Shown here: positions 1 to 8,738 of the stretch, piece by piece
Layout: every line of letters begins with the position of its first letter
How positions within the stretch are numbered: the first letter of the stretch is position 1
Source of the DNA: Niallia circulans
GTDB lineage: Bacteria > Bacillota > Bacilli > Bacillales > Cytobacillaceae
NCBI RefSeq assembly: GCF_003726095.1
Contig: NZ_CP026031.1
Location: 1,426,001 to 1,490,000, forward strand
DNA length: 64,000 bases
Direction of reading: 5' to 3'
Notes under the pieces: model-generated
What the model was told of the DNA's origin: nothing
What the model saw: only the letters and a program-made list of their open reading frames with translations
The model's database searches: none
Program-made: the position numbers and the translations under genes

Positions 1-175
1 TCTGTATTATTGGAAAAAATTAAATTGAATATATACCATTTCTACTAACTTGTTATTTAAATCATCAATAGCCATTAAATCAGAAGGAAATGGCGGGTGG
101 ATACTCGTAATTATAGATTGTTCAACTTTAAATAATTTACTTTTATGTTTCTACCATCCGTATTTATCCATTTCT

Positions 176-889
176 TTATAAAATAGCTATCTCATCACCA
201 ATATGAATAATTCCAGTATGAATCACACTTGCATATAAACCAAAATGGTTATTTCGCTCTTTAACTATCTGTTTTAATAGCTTCGGCTGTCGGATGCCTG
301 TTTCTGGATCTACAGTTATGATCATACATCTTTCACAAAACTTATTAATCTTCAGAATTACGTCTGAGCCGATTTTTATTTTTTTCCCTAGTAGATCTTG
401 TTCGTTTATACCACTTTCTTGGAGATCATAGACAATATTTCCTCTGAATCTTCTCTCATCAATTGATTCACCAAATGATGTAGATAATTCTGATAGGGCC
501 TTTGTGGAAATTAATAAAAGATTGTCTTCTTCAATTGCTGGAAAGGGAACAAAGGTCGGAGCATAGGTAATTGAATCTAGTGTCCGATTCGTTTCTTGTT
601 CTAATCTTTCTAGTAATGCTGTTTCCCCCCAAATATATTCCGAGCCATCATTTGCAGTTATAGTTAAATCAGGAAATTTTTCTATTGACTCTTCTCCTGA
701 AAAGCCTGCTCTATATGTAACCATTTTAGGGTATTGTGTTATTGTTAGATGTTTATTATTTGCTTTATCGATAAAAGCATGACTACGATCGCCGTATATT
801 CCATAAGACATAATCCGTGCCTTTTCCAAGCTTTCTCCAGTAAATGATTTTATTGGATAGCGCATAATCTTTTGTATATTCCCTATCAT
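176..889 (-). CDS. MOSC domain protein with N-terminal MOSC_N barrel
   Basis: The 237-residue protein reads as a MOSC_N beta-barrel (about residues 1-100, with the opening KIMRYPIKSF) followed by a MOSC domain. MOSC proteins bind or transfer sulfur, often near molybdenum cofactor chemistry. The Cys-x-x-Cys of FCERC (Cys185 and Cys188) sits where MOSC domains carry their conserved cysteine. No signal peptide or membrane segment is seen, so it should be cytosolic. The ATG is preceded by AAAAGGGGAG five bases upstream. It stands alone, separated from the upstream DUF3889 gene by a terminator. No molybdopterin genes are nearby, so the substrate is unknown. A second, unrelated MOSC protein lies at 41543-42184. 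Confidence 0.8.
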   Translation of the reverse strand: MIGNIQKIMRYPIKSFTGESLEKARIMSYGIYGDRSHAFIDKANNKHLTITQYPKMVTYRAGFSGEESIEKFPDLTITANDGSEYIWGETALLERLEQETNRTLDSITYAPTFVPFPAIEEDNLLLISTKALSELSTSFGESIDERRFRGNIVYDLQESGINEQDLLGKKIKIGSDVILKINKFCERCMIITVDPETGIRQPKLLKQIVKERNNHFGLYASVIHTGIIHIGDEIAIL

Positions 890-930
890 AATTTCTCCCC
901 TTTTACTTCTCTTTCTTCTATTAAAACAAA

Positions 931-965
931 AAAACTCTCTAAAACCAATTCTTTTAGAGAGTTTT
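931..965 (-). terminator. Rho-independent terminator after the DUF3889 gene
   Basis: A perfect 14-bp stem (AAAACTCTCTAAAA pairing with TTTTAGAGAGTTTT) and a 7-base loop lie 8 bp after the stop of the 973-1305 gene. A T-rich tract follows on the minus strand. Confidence 0.8.
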
Positions 966-972
966 TCGAAAA

Positions 973-1305
973 TTAAGGCTTTGTTTCCTGCATATCTACC
1001 GACAATAGTCGTTCTGTGCGGGTGTCAAAAGTTAAATGAACAAATACACCAATTTCCTTTTGATCTTTGTTTACAATTAGTTTAAACTTTTCCACAGATG
1101 TTCCTTTCTTATCTTCCTTGCCTACATGAAGATAATCAGTAACTTCACTATTAGGATATTTTTCTTGCGTTTTTGTTATGGCAATTCTCCCCCATTTTAC
1201 ATAGGAAGGCAGCTCTTCCGCACCTGTATGTAAAGGACCGTTAAGCTGCATAAGGAATAAGCTTACCAAAAAGATGCTTATGAATGGATATTTTAATTTT
1301 TTCAT
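973..1305 (-). CDS. DUF3889 family secreted protein
   Basis: This 110-residue protein starts with a signal peptide (KK, then a hydrophobic stretch to about residue 27). A small domain follows with YVKWGRIAITKTQEKYPNSE and the ending of the DUF3889 family (B. subtilis YqzG/YhdC type). It is expected outside the membrane; the family has no known function. The ribosome binding site AAGGAGA sits 7 bases before ATG. It is monocistronic, divergent from bioY and ended by its own hairpin. Family assignment is from remembered consensus, not a search. Confidence 0.7.
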   Translation of the reverse strand: MKKLKYPFISIFLVSLFLMQLNGPLHTGAEELPSYVKWGRIAITKTQEKYPNSEVTDYLHVGKEDKKGTSVEKFKLIVNKDQKEIGVFVHLTFDTRTERLLSVDMQETKP

Positions 1306-1369
1306 GCAAACATCTCCTTTCTTGTTATTTCTAGTATGAACAGAGAAACAAAATATATGTATTTTTATA

Positions 1370-1421
1370 TGTTAACCAATTAAAATTATAAGTTGACACA
1401 AATTAATTAGAGAAGTATATT
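1370..1421 (+). promoter_or_regulatory. bioY promoter with possible BirA operator
   Basis: A textbook SigA promoter is visible: TTGACA at 1393-1398, 17-bp spacer, TATATT at 1416-1421. Overlapping the -35 is an inverted pair, TGTTAACC (1370-1377) and AGTTGACA (1391-1398), resembling BirA half-sites. The 13-bp spacing is shorter than the 14-16 usually described and the right half has a mismatch. The promoter is firm and the BirA operator tentative. Confidence 0.6.
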
Positions 1422-1455
1422 TATTACAGAAATTAAACAAAAGGGAGTGGCCATT

Positions 1456-2028
1456 TTGAAACAGTGGAAGCCAATAGATATAACAATGATTGCCTTATTT
1501 GTTGCTTTTATGGCGGTGGGAGCAAATGTTACAAGTTTTCTTATAATTGGAGGTGTTCCCGTAACTCTTCAGACTTTCTTTTCTATTCTTGCAGGGTTGA
1601 TTCTTGGGAAAAGGTTAGGCGGTGTGGCGATGTTTGTATATATGCTTGTTGGCCTTATTGGAATACCTATCTTTGCGGGGATATCTGGCGGTCTTATGGT
1701 GATTACTAGGCCATCGTTTGGATTTATTTTAGCTTTTATTATGACAGCATTTCTTGTGGGTTCCTTAATCGAAAAAAAGCAAACCGTCCCATTCTATATT
1801 TTTAGCGCCTTCATTGGATTATTGATTAATTACATCATTGGGACTAGTTGGATGTATATGTCCTACAAACTTTGGTATGCTGCACCAGAAGGGTTTACCT
1901 ACCAACTAATGTGGAGTTGGATGGCTCTACCTTTAATAAAAGACATTATCCTAACTTTTATCGCTGGTATTATAGGACATCGCTTATATTATTCCGTCAT
2001 CAAAAAAAGTTCCTTTCGCGTGCATTAG
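1456..2028 (+). CDS. bioY: Biotin transporter BioY
   Basis: The 190-residue hydrophobic protein has about six membrane segments and the BioY pattern: an N-terminal GVPVTLQTFF followed by a glycine-rich stretch. BioY is the substrate-binding S-component of ECF-type biotin uptake and can work with the shared EcfAAT module, which is not in this window. A GTG lies at 1447 but touches the ribosome binding site AAGGGAG (1441-1447). The TTG at 1456 has an 8-base spacing and is taken as start. It is a single gene behind a strong promoter with a possible biotin-repressor operator. Confidence 0.88.
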   Translation: MKQWKPIDITMIALFVAFMAVGANVTSFLIIGGVPVTLQTFFSILAGLILGKRLGGVAMFVYMLVGLIGIPIFAGISGGLMVITRPSFGFILAFIMTAFLVGSLIEKKQTVPFYIFSAFIGLLINYIIGTSWMYMSYKLWYAAPEGFTYQLMWSWMALPLIKDIILTFIAGIIGHRLYYSVIKKSSFRVH

Positions 2029-2098
2029 CATGAAAATTTTTCTCGATAAGAAAGACTGGCACATTTTAAAGGACAATCTCTCATTTAGCTAATAAAAA

Positions 2099-2146
2099 AG
2101 ACTATAGACAAACCCCATAATTATTTTAGGTATTTGCCTATAGTCT
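2099..2146 (-). terminator. Terminator hairpin, copy A of a repeated hairpin
   Basis: AGACTATAGACAAA (2099-2112) pairs with TTTGCCTATAGTCT (2133-2146) with one mismatch; a T-run follows on the minus strand. It lies about 160 bp after the CopC/CopD gene. The same design recurs after ppc at 11869-11915. Confidence 0.6.
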
Positions 2147-2309
2147 GAAAATCCTCGGTAATAGCGAACAAGTTTGTTACTAAAACCGATTGCTTTCTAT
2201 GTTATTCGCTATTATACGACGTTCTCTTCTAAAAATCCTGTCTGATTATGCGCTTTCCCGAGAAATAATTATCCTCTTCTCTATTTCCCATTGCCCTCTA
2301 TATGAAACT

Positions 2310-3977
2310 TTATCTTATGTCAATAGAATAAGAATAATCCAGTGATTCTAATTTATCGGTTAACACATGTATTTCTACATCCCATTTTCCCGGCTGATTT
2401 AATTGAAGATTCTCTGCAAAATAATGTCCTTCCTTTTCCTTCGTTAATGGAAACGCCATTTCTTTGTCTCCCTGTTTTAAACTAATTGTAATTTGTTCCA
2501 CGGGATCAATTGGCTTACGATTATTATCAAATACAAATACTTCATACTGATTTTGCACACCCGTTTTCTTAGGTGTGATCGATAAACTGATATTTTCATT
2601 ATACCCAAGTTCTGCTTCTTCATAAAATGGCAGGTCGATAGGCAAGGTCGGTGTCTGTATTTGAGTAAATGCTGTAGTTACTATCAGTATTAATATGCCA
2701 AGTGTAATTTCCACTTTTATTGATTTTTTATAAAAGTCTTTCTTTCTTAATAGAAGTCTGCTAACGAGGTGATATGCACCAAAAATCAACATTAATACAA
2801 GTAAACCAATTTTAATAAGCAAAACCTTTCCATATGCCGTACTTACTAATGACTGAAAATCAGGAATTAATAAGGAAGCATTTACTGCACCAGAAATGGC
2901 TAAAACCGCAACAGTAAAAAGGGCCCATAATGAATATTTCTCCATAGTTCCCCAATATAAATCATGCCCTTCCCCTTCTTTAGCAAATATGCCTTCTCGT
3001 AAAAAGAGAATAATAACAATCATTCCGCCAAGCCAAATAGATGCTGCTATTAAGTGAAAGAAATCAAGTACAATAGCTACAGTCTCATAAGGTGAACTGG
3101 AAGGATGGCCAAGAAATGCTTTTGAAAGCATGATGCCTATAAATGCTAATCCAGGAATTATCCAATGTTTTCTATCTAAATAAGCTTCTTTTGCCCAAAT
3201 AAATCGTTGTCCAAGGAATAAAATAGCTAAAAGGATCATTTGTACAATCCAAATAATTCCTTCCTTTGTACTTGTCAATGTTTCCATTAAATTACTTGGC
3301 TTCAAACTAGCTAATAGACTTACACCAGCATAGCTTTGTGTTTGAATAACTAATGCACTAATAATACTAATAGCAAGTAATAAGACAGCAATAATAGAAA
3401 TTCTTTTCGTTCTTTTTACTAGCTTAGCGGATAATTTATTATTTCTATACCAAAATGTATAGAATAACAATAATCCCATAAAGACAGAAAAACCTATATA
3501 AAGAAAGCCTTTATTGATCATCGTGCTTATAAAACTTACTAGATTACCACTGTCCTGTTGAGTTGGAAAATCTGCACCATCCGGTAATTCCCCAATGCTG
3601 AAAGGAATCATCCCAGACACAGAATGGCCATCAGCAGAAACAACTCTCCACTCTACCGTATATATATCATTCGGTAAATCTGACTTTAGATCAACTTCCA
3701 TTGATTTTTCTGTATCAGGATTAATGACTACATTTTTCTTGTCTACTCTTTCTCCCGATGAATTTAAAACATTTAATATTTTAAAACCAGTTTGGATCTT
3801 TTCATTGAACTCTATGTATACTCTCTCTGGCGCTGACTCTAATATTTCATTCTCACTAGGGTTTGAATTTGTAATATAAGCATGTGCAGAAACATTATTA
3901 ATCCCTAAAAGACTAAACATTAATACAACGAAAGGAAGAATCATAAGCAACTTTTTGCTATTCACTTTTAAAATCAC
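2310..3977 (-). CDS. CopC/CopD copper protein (YcnJ-like)
   Basis: The 555-residue protein has a signal peptide (to about residue 31), then a CopC domain beginning HAYITNSNPSENE and including VSADGHSVSGMIPFSIG. A CopD-type block of about eight membrane segments follows, and a C-terminal extracytoplasmic domain of about 100 residues. In B. subtilis the same fusion, YcnJ, takes up copper. The His right after the signal cleavage region and the His in DGHS are the CopC copper ligands. The YcnK repressor and YcnI are not adjacent. Start choice is uncertain: the GTG at 3977 is very close to GAAGGA, and a second GTG at codon 5 has a longer spacing. Confidence 0.85.
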   Translation of the reverse strand: MILKVNSKKLLMILPFVVLMFSLLGINNVSAHAYITNSNPSENEILESAPERVYIEFNEKIQTGFKILNVLNSSGERVDKKNVVINPDTEKSMEVDLKSDLPNDIYTVEWRVVSADGHSVSGMIPFSIGELPDGADFPTQQDSGNLVSFISTMINKGFLYIGFSVFMGLLLFYTFWYRNNKLSAKLVKRTKRISIIAVLLLAISIISALVIQTQSYAGVSLLASLKPSNLMETLTSTKEGIIWIVQMILLAILFLGQRFIWAKEAYLDRKHWIIPGLAFIGIMLSKAFLGHPSSSPYETVAIVLDFFHLIAASIWLGGMIVIILFLREGIFAKEGEGHDLYWGTMEKYSLWALFTVAVLAISGAVNASLLIPDFQSLVSTAYGKVLLIKIGLLVLMLIFGAYHLVSRLLLRKKDFYKKSIKVEITLGILILIVTTAFTQIQTPTLPIDLPFYEEAELGYNENISLSITPKKTGVQNQYEVFVFDNNRKPIDPVEQITISLKQGDKEMAFPLTKEKEGHYFAENLQLNQPGKWDVEIHVLTDKLESLDYSYSIDIR

Positions 3978-4202
3978 GTCCTTCTATTTTCTCATTCCCC
4001 TCCCAATTATAGCGAAAGAATAGACATTCGTACAATGAAGTGCTGCCTTCCTAAAAGAGTTCGACATTAAACTAGGTAGAGAAGTCAACATTTGTCTTTA
4101 TAGCGCATTTTTTGCGCTTTCCCAAGAAATATTTACGGAAAAAGCGAATAAAATATGTTGAACTGGTAAATAATATGAATAAATTTAAAAGGAGGTAGGT
4201 CC

Positions 4203-4376
4203 ATGGATATTAGCATGAATGCTGATGAAGTATTGTTGGCCATTCAACAATTACGCTCAAATGGCATGAATATGAATAAAAAGAAGATAAAACAAAGCCA
4301 TCCAGATTTAATGCGCCATGCGCTCCATTATTTTCCTGATTGGAACAGTGCGGTTGAAAAAAGCGAATCAGCTTAA
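4203..4376 (+). CDS. 57-residue conserved-looking small protein
   Basis: This short gene has an excellent ribosome binding site, AAAGGAGGT, 7 bases before ATG, and is followed by a terminator, so it is very likely real. The product ends with HPDLMRHALHYFPDWNSAVE. That pattern (small-residue helix, Y/F-P-x-W, then A-x-x-x) resembles a single homing-endonuclease-associated repeat, a small helical DNA-binding unit. The resemblance is from memory and weak. No nuclease gene is nearby. Confidence 0.65.
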   Translation: MDISMNADEVLLAIQQLRSNGMNMNKKKIKQSHPDLMRHALHYFPDWNSAVEKSESA

Positions 4377-4493
4377 AAATGCCGGATTTACTACTTCTTA
4401 GACATACATATTCAACGATTGTCTGATAACACCATAGACTTACGAAAAAAATTTAATGAACACGTTTTTTTCAGTATCAATTAGAAGTTAATA

Positions 4494-4560
4494 GAGGCTT
4501 CCCTTACAATGTAACCACTTAAACTTTAATTGGTTACAAACGGGAAGTTCTCTTTTTATT
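4494..4560 (+). terminator. Terminator after the 57-residue gene
   Basis: GAGGCTTCCC pairs with GGGAAGTTCTC, with an inner arm GTAACCA/TGGTTAC, followed by TTTTTATTTG. It separates the small gene from the CDF gene. Confidence 0.6.
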
Positions 4561-4600
4561 TGTATACGACCTTTACTGAGGAAGAAGGGTATTAGATAGG

Positions 4601-5605
4601 ATGAAGGAATTCTTATTATTATTAAAGAATGGAAACCGTTCAGCTCTGCTTGCTGCTTTAGTAAATACCGTTATCTCCTTATTAAAAGGAGTTGCTTACT
4701 TTCTCACCGGCAATGTGGCGATGTTTGCTGAAACAATGCACTCCCTTGGTGATGCAGCCAATCAATTTTTTGTGTTTATTGGATCTGCATTAAGTAAAAA
4801 AGCTCCAACAAAACGCTTTCCAGGAGGATTTGGCAGACTTGTCAATGTTGTTTTATTATTTGCGGTTTTAATTGTTGGAATTATGGCTTATGAAACAATT
4901 CGCGAAGGGCTTGATCATGTTTTTAAGCCACAAGAATCAACAGGCTTTTTACTCATTATCATTATCCTCTCCATATCTGTTTGCTTAGAATTTACCGTTT
5001 TAATTAAAGCAATGAAAGAAATTGTTGCAACAGCAGGTTTAAAAACAAGAGGTTTACAATTGTTTTCTGCCAGCATTGCCTATTTAAAATCTGCCAAGCC
5101 TGCAACAAAATTGGTATTTTTAGAAGATTCCGTAGCAACAGCAGGAGGAATCTTAGCAATTGCGGCAGTAATAGTAAGTGAATATACAAACTTTAAACAA
5201 GCTGAAGGCGTTGTATCCATTATCATCGGCATTTTTATGTTTATTGTTGTTGGGAGAGTTTTTTTAGATAACGCTGCAGGAGCTATAGGAGAAGCAGATT
5301 TAGAAATGCAAGATACAATTGGCAATATCGCGATAAAAGATCCTGATGTACGCGATATCCAAGATCTAGCAGTCTACAAAGAAGGGGAAGATTTTCATGT
5401 AGAACTCAGTATCGAAATCGATAGTAAATTAACCGTTGAGCAAGTAGATAAAATAAGACAACGAATTGAAAAGCAGATTTTATCAGAAAAAGGCGTATCT
5501 GATGTGATTATCGAATTTGATAAAGATGATGGTATTTTAAAATGGCCCCATTTTATTTCCGAATTGGATAAGCATAAAAAGATGGCTGAAAAGCATACAA
5601 ATTAA
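4601..5605 (+). CDS. Cation diffusion facilitator (CDF) family metal exporter
   Basis: The 334-residue protein carries the CDF architecture: N-terminal helices with AMFAETMHSLGDAANQ, a middle LEDSVATAGG helix and a C-terminal cytoplasmic domain from about residue 240. CDF proteins export Zn, Mn, Fe or Co in exchange for protons. The motif FAETMHSLGD belongs to the subgroup with E and H in helix II, close to the B. subtilis YdbO branch, so the metal cannot be stated. It is monocistronic and ends at a bidirectional terminator. A TAGG just before ATG is the only nearby Shine-Dalgarno element; a GGAAGAAGGG lies further upstream. Confidence 0.85.
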   Translation: MKEFLLLLKNGNRSALLAALVNTVISLLKGVAYFLTGNVAMFAETMHSLGDAANQFFVFIGSALSKKAPTKRFPGGFGRLVNVVLLFAVLIVGIMAYETIREGLDHVFKPQESTGFLLIIIILSISVCLEFTVLIKAMKEIVATAGLKTRGLQLFSASIAYLKSAKPATKLVFLEDSVATAGGILAIAAVIVSEYTNFKQAEGVVSIIIGIFMFIVVGRVFLDNAAGAIGEADLEMQDTIGNIAIKDPDVRDIQDLAVYKEGEDFHVELSIEIDSKLTVEQVDKIRQRIEKQILSEKGVSDVIIEFDKDDGILKWPHFISELDKHKKMAEKHTN

Positions 5606-5668
5606 AATCAAAGATTATAAGGTTCATTCTTGAATAGGTGAATTAAAAATCAACTATTCTTCTATGCT

Positions 5669-5703
5669 AAAGGCCAGGAATACATAAAAAATCCCTGGCC
5701 TTT
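5669..5703. terminator. Bidirectional terminator
   Basis: AAAGGCCAGG and TCCCTGGCCTTT form a stem between two converging genes, with A-rich and T-rich flanks serving both directions. Confidence 0.75.
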
Positions 5704-5719
5704 AAAATTAACAAAGAAT

Positions 5720-6127
5720 CTATTTAATTACCGCGTCTTCAAACGGCGCATAAAATACTCCTTTAGGTGCCAGAACATTGGTTTCTGACTCCTCTTCTCT
5801 CCCATCGACTTTATATGTGCCTGCTGGAAAATAATCATAATAGCCAGACTTCACATGTAAATCCACATAGTATTCATCGAGTTCCCTCATTAATATGTGG
5901 TATGCTTCTCTATCCATAATTTCACCTAAATCATCAAGTTCAAAGTTTACTTTCACTGCCTCTATAAATGGTTCGCAAGATTCTGCCGCAACGTATAAAT
6001 CTACGTCACAACATTCCATACAAAGTAAAACCTCTTCTCCTTTTATATTAGCATAAGCATCATCGACCATTTGTTTTAAAATCTGTTTGATTTTTTCTTG
6101 ATTAACCAACTTCATAGTTGTTTTCAC
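5720..6127 (-). CDS. Hypothetical acidic protein
   Basis: I do not recognise the family. The 135-residue product is acidic and soluble, with CMECCD, many aromatic residues in DEYYVDLHVKSGYYDYF, and no signal peptide or membrane segment. The upstream TTG reading (6142) is unlikely. GGAGGGA places the GTG at 6127 at a 7-base spacing, and that start is used here. The Cys-x-x-Cys-Cys cluster could bind a metal, but this is speculation. Confidence 0.6.
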   Translation of the reverse strand: MKTTMKLVNQEKIKQILKQMVDDAYANIKGEEVLLCMECCDVDLYVAAESCEPFIEAVKVNFELDDLGEIMDREAYHILMRELDEYYVDLHVKSGYYDYFPAGTYKVDGREEESETNVLAPKGVFYAPFEDAVIK

Positions 6128-6188
6128 AACAGTTCCCTCCAAGTATTTACAGCTGACAAAATATCTATAGCTTTATCATACACAAAAA

Positions 6189-6223
6189 CAAGTACAAAAT
6201 GAAATAATATCATTTTGTACTTG
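6189..6223 (-). terminator. Terminator after the luciferase-like gene
   Basis: CAAGTACAAAATGA pairs with TCATTTTGTACTTG, followed on the minus strand by a T-run; 12 bp after the stop of 6235-7239. Confidence 0.8.
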
Positions 6224-6234
6224 CTACAGCCTTT

Positions 6235-7239
6235 TTATTTTAAAATATTTTTTACAATTTCATATGAACGAAGACGTTCAGATTGAGAATACACTTGTGT
6301 GTTGATTATTATTTCGTCCGCTTGGGTTTCCTCTAAAAATGTTTGTAATTTCTGAGTAACTGTATCTTTGGAGCCGATAATAGATGCTTTCAATTGCTTG
6401 TGAACAATAGCTTTCTCATAAGTACTCCACATCTCCTCCATATTGGAAACTGGGGGCTGCAGTTGTGTCGGCTTGTTCCGGATAAGACTTAAAAACTGCT
6501 GCTGAGAAGATGAAGCAAGATAGGCCGCTTTTTCATCCGTGTCTGCTGCAATAATATTCACTCCAACCATCACATATGGCTTCGTTAAAATTTCTGATGG
6601 ACAGAATGATTGATAATAAGTATTAAGTGCAGGAATCGTATAGTCTGGCGAAAAATGACTAGCAAATGCAAAAGGCAGACCAAGTTGACCAGCCAATCTA
6701 GCACTAAAGTCACTAGAGCCTAACAGCCAAATCGGTATCGTTACCCCTTCCCCTGGTATAGCCCTTACTGGTAAATTCGTCTCTTCATATGGTTTAAAAT
6801 ACGTTCTTAATTCCTCTAGCAATTCAGGAAAATCACTTCCATCACTTTGATGGTAACGTCTTAATGCCCTTGCCGTCAGTTGATCACTGCCAGGCGCTCT
6901 TCCAAGACCTAAATCAATACGATTGGGGTACATAGATTCTAATGTACCAAATTGCTCAGCAATAACTAAAGGCGAATGATTCGGTAACATAATTCCGCCT
7001 GCTCCGACTCTAATCTTGCTTGTACCCCCAGCTAAATAGCCAACTAATACCGAAGTAGCACTACTAGCAATTCCAGGCATACTATGATGCTCAGCTACCC
7101 AATAGCGGTTATAACCCCACTGTTCAGCATGTTGAATAAGTTCTAAACTATTTTTAAAACTTTCAGCAGCATTGCTTCCTTCTCTAATCGGTGCTAAATC
7201 AAGAACGGAATATTTTATTTCCTGTAATGTTTTTCCCAT
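6235..7239 (-). CDS. LLM class flavin-dependent oxidoreductase
   Basis: The 334-residue protein is a luciferase-like monooxygenase of the MsnO8 subgroup. Seen are [12 protein letters not shown] at the start, [46 protein letters not shown] in full-length form, and [11 protein letters not shown]. These enzymes use reduced FMN to oxidise small organic or sulfur compounds; the substrate cannot be read from sequence. The ribosome binding site AGAAGGGG lies 8 bases before ATG. It stands alone with its own terminator. Confidence 0.85.
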   Translation of the reverse strand: MGKTLQEIKYSVLDLAPIREGSNAAESFKNSLELIQHAEQWGYNRYWVAEHHSMPGIASSATSVLVGYLAGGTSKIRVGAGGIMLPNHSPLVIAEQFGTLESMYPNRIDLGLGRAPGSDQLTARALRRYHQSDGSDFPELLEELRTYFKPYEETNLPVRAIPGEGVTIPIWLLGSSDFSARLAGQLGLPFAFASHFSPDYTIPALNTYYQSFCPSEILTKPYVMVGVNIIAADTDEKAAYLASSSQQQFLSLIRNKPTQLQPPVSNMEEMWSTYEKAIVHKQLKASIIGSKDTVTQKLQTFLEETQADEIIINTQVYSQSERLRSYEIVKNILK

Positions 7240-7329
7240 ATATCCAACCCCTTCTCTCTACTTACTATAAAGCTGTTCCGTTCTTCCCTTCAACTTTATT
7301 GCCTGTATATTGAAATTTCTGCGAATATA

Positions 7330-8487
7330 TTAATCAAAATGATTTAGTAATTGCTTACTGTTTATATACTCTAATGTATCTTGATGATATCGCGAAAGAA
7401 TATATTCCAATTGCGGCATTGGGGAAACAATCGGTATTTTTTTGTTTTTTATAATCCTAATAATTGGTTTTGCAGTTGATTTTGAATCGACAATTGCCCA
7501 TTTTCCTTTTTTCTTCTTAAGCGTTAAATCAATTATTCCAAGGTGATTTCCCCAGTTTCCTGCCTGGACCGTCGGTTTTCCATTAATTATACCTTTTTCA
7601 TGGTTAACACCTTTTGGTCCTTTTTCTCCTTTAACTGGAAAGATACCATGCGAGTGACCATAAAGAATAACATCTATTCCTTTGACTTTGCTAATATCTC
7701 TGACATTATTCCCTTGTTTTGGCCAATATTGATCAGAATATAAACCGGCATGCACTAAAGCAACAATTATATCTGCGCCAGCTTTTTTCATTTGTGGGAC
7801 AATTTCTTCTGCTGTTTTTTGCATATTTTTTATGATAAGTTTATCTTCCAAATGCTCCTTGTCCCATACCCCGGTTATTGGAGTAATTAATCCTATGACA
7901 CCCACCTTAATATTTTCCGTTTTTCCTTGATCATTTACTAATATTTTATCTAATAGTAGAAAAGGTTGAAAAAAATGAATATCATCTTGTTCATAACCAT
8001 TATGATCATCTACATAAATATTGGCATTCGTATAGGGAAAATCTGCCCCTATTAGTGTATTTAACAAAAAATCTAATCCGAAATTGAACTCATGATTCCC
8101 TACCGTTGCCGCGTCATATCCCATTAAATTCATGCTCTTATAGGCTGGATGAATATCACTAGAATAAAACATCGGCGAACTTGCTACATATTCAGCAAGT
8201 GGACTTCCTTTTATTACATCCCCTACATCAAACAACATTGTATTTCTTTGTTCTTTTTTTGCCTGCAATATTAAACTTGCAACACGATTGTATCCATATT
8301 CAATCGTTTTCTTTTTCTCTTCGTAATTATAATCTAAAAGATAGGAATGAATATCCGTTGTTTCTAAAATTCGAAGTGGAAAGATAGATTCCTTGTGATT
8401 TTCATCAGAAGCTTTTGTAAGTAGAGGGTTGGCATGTATAAAAAGGATAAAAGTAATACAAATACTAACAAAGAATTTCTTTTTCAT
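7330..8487 (-). CDS. Secreted metallophosphatase (5'-nucleotidase / cyclic phosphodiesterase N-domain)
   Basis: A signal peptide (MKKKFFVSICITFILF then a cleavage region near TKASDE) leads to a calcineurin-like phosphoesterase domain. The metal ligands are visible as TTDIHSYL, FDVGDVIKGSP, TVGNHEFNFG, ALVHAGL and YGHSHGIFP. This resembles the N-terminal half of CpdB/UshA enzymes, which release phosphate from nucleotides outside the cell. The usual C-terminal 5'-nucleotidase substrate domain is missing: the protein stops about 70 residues after the GHSHG motif. The GTG at 8517 is ignored, because AAAAGGGGA fits the ATG at 8487. Confidence 0.8.
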   Translation of the reverse strand: MKKKFFVSICITFILFIHANPLLTKASDENHKESIFPLRILETTDIHSYLLDYNYEEKKKTIEYGYNRVASLILQAKKEQRNTMLFDVGDVIKGSPLAEYVASSPMFYSSDIHPAYKSMNLMGYDAATVGNHEFNFGLDFLLNTLIGADFPYTNANIYVDDHNGYEQDDIHFFQPFLLLDKILVNDQGKTENIKVGVIGLITPITGVWDKEHLEDKLIIKNMQKTAEEIVPQMKKAGADIIVALVHAGLYSDQYWPKQGNNVRDISKVKGIDVILYGHSHGIFPVKGEKGPKGVNHEKGIINGKPTVQAGNWGNHLGIIDLTLKKKKGKWAIVDSKSTAKPIIRIIKNKKIPIVSPMPQLEYILSRYHQDTLEYINSKQLLNHFD

Positions 8488-8738
8488 ATGTAAGTCTCCC
8501 CTTTTCTCCGAGCACACCTTTCGATTGTCTTAGTTTATACATTTATGAACATACCTACACATAAATGAAGAAAGGAATTAATAATATCGTTTCCTAAATT
8601 AGAAAAAGTGGGAAATTTGTCAACTAATCAGAAGTTTTGATAGCTTTTGTCTTGTTGCAGGAAATTAATTCCCGCTTCTCTAAATACATACAGTAAAGAT
8701 GGTCAATTAAATTGATTATTCAAAAGGAGAGAGAAAAA

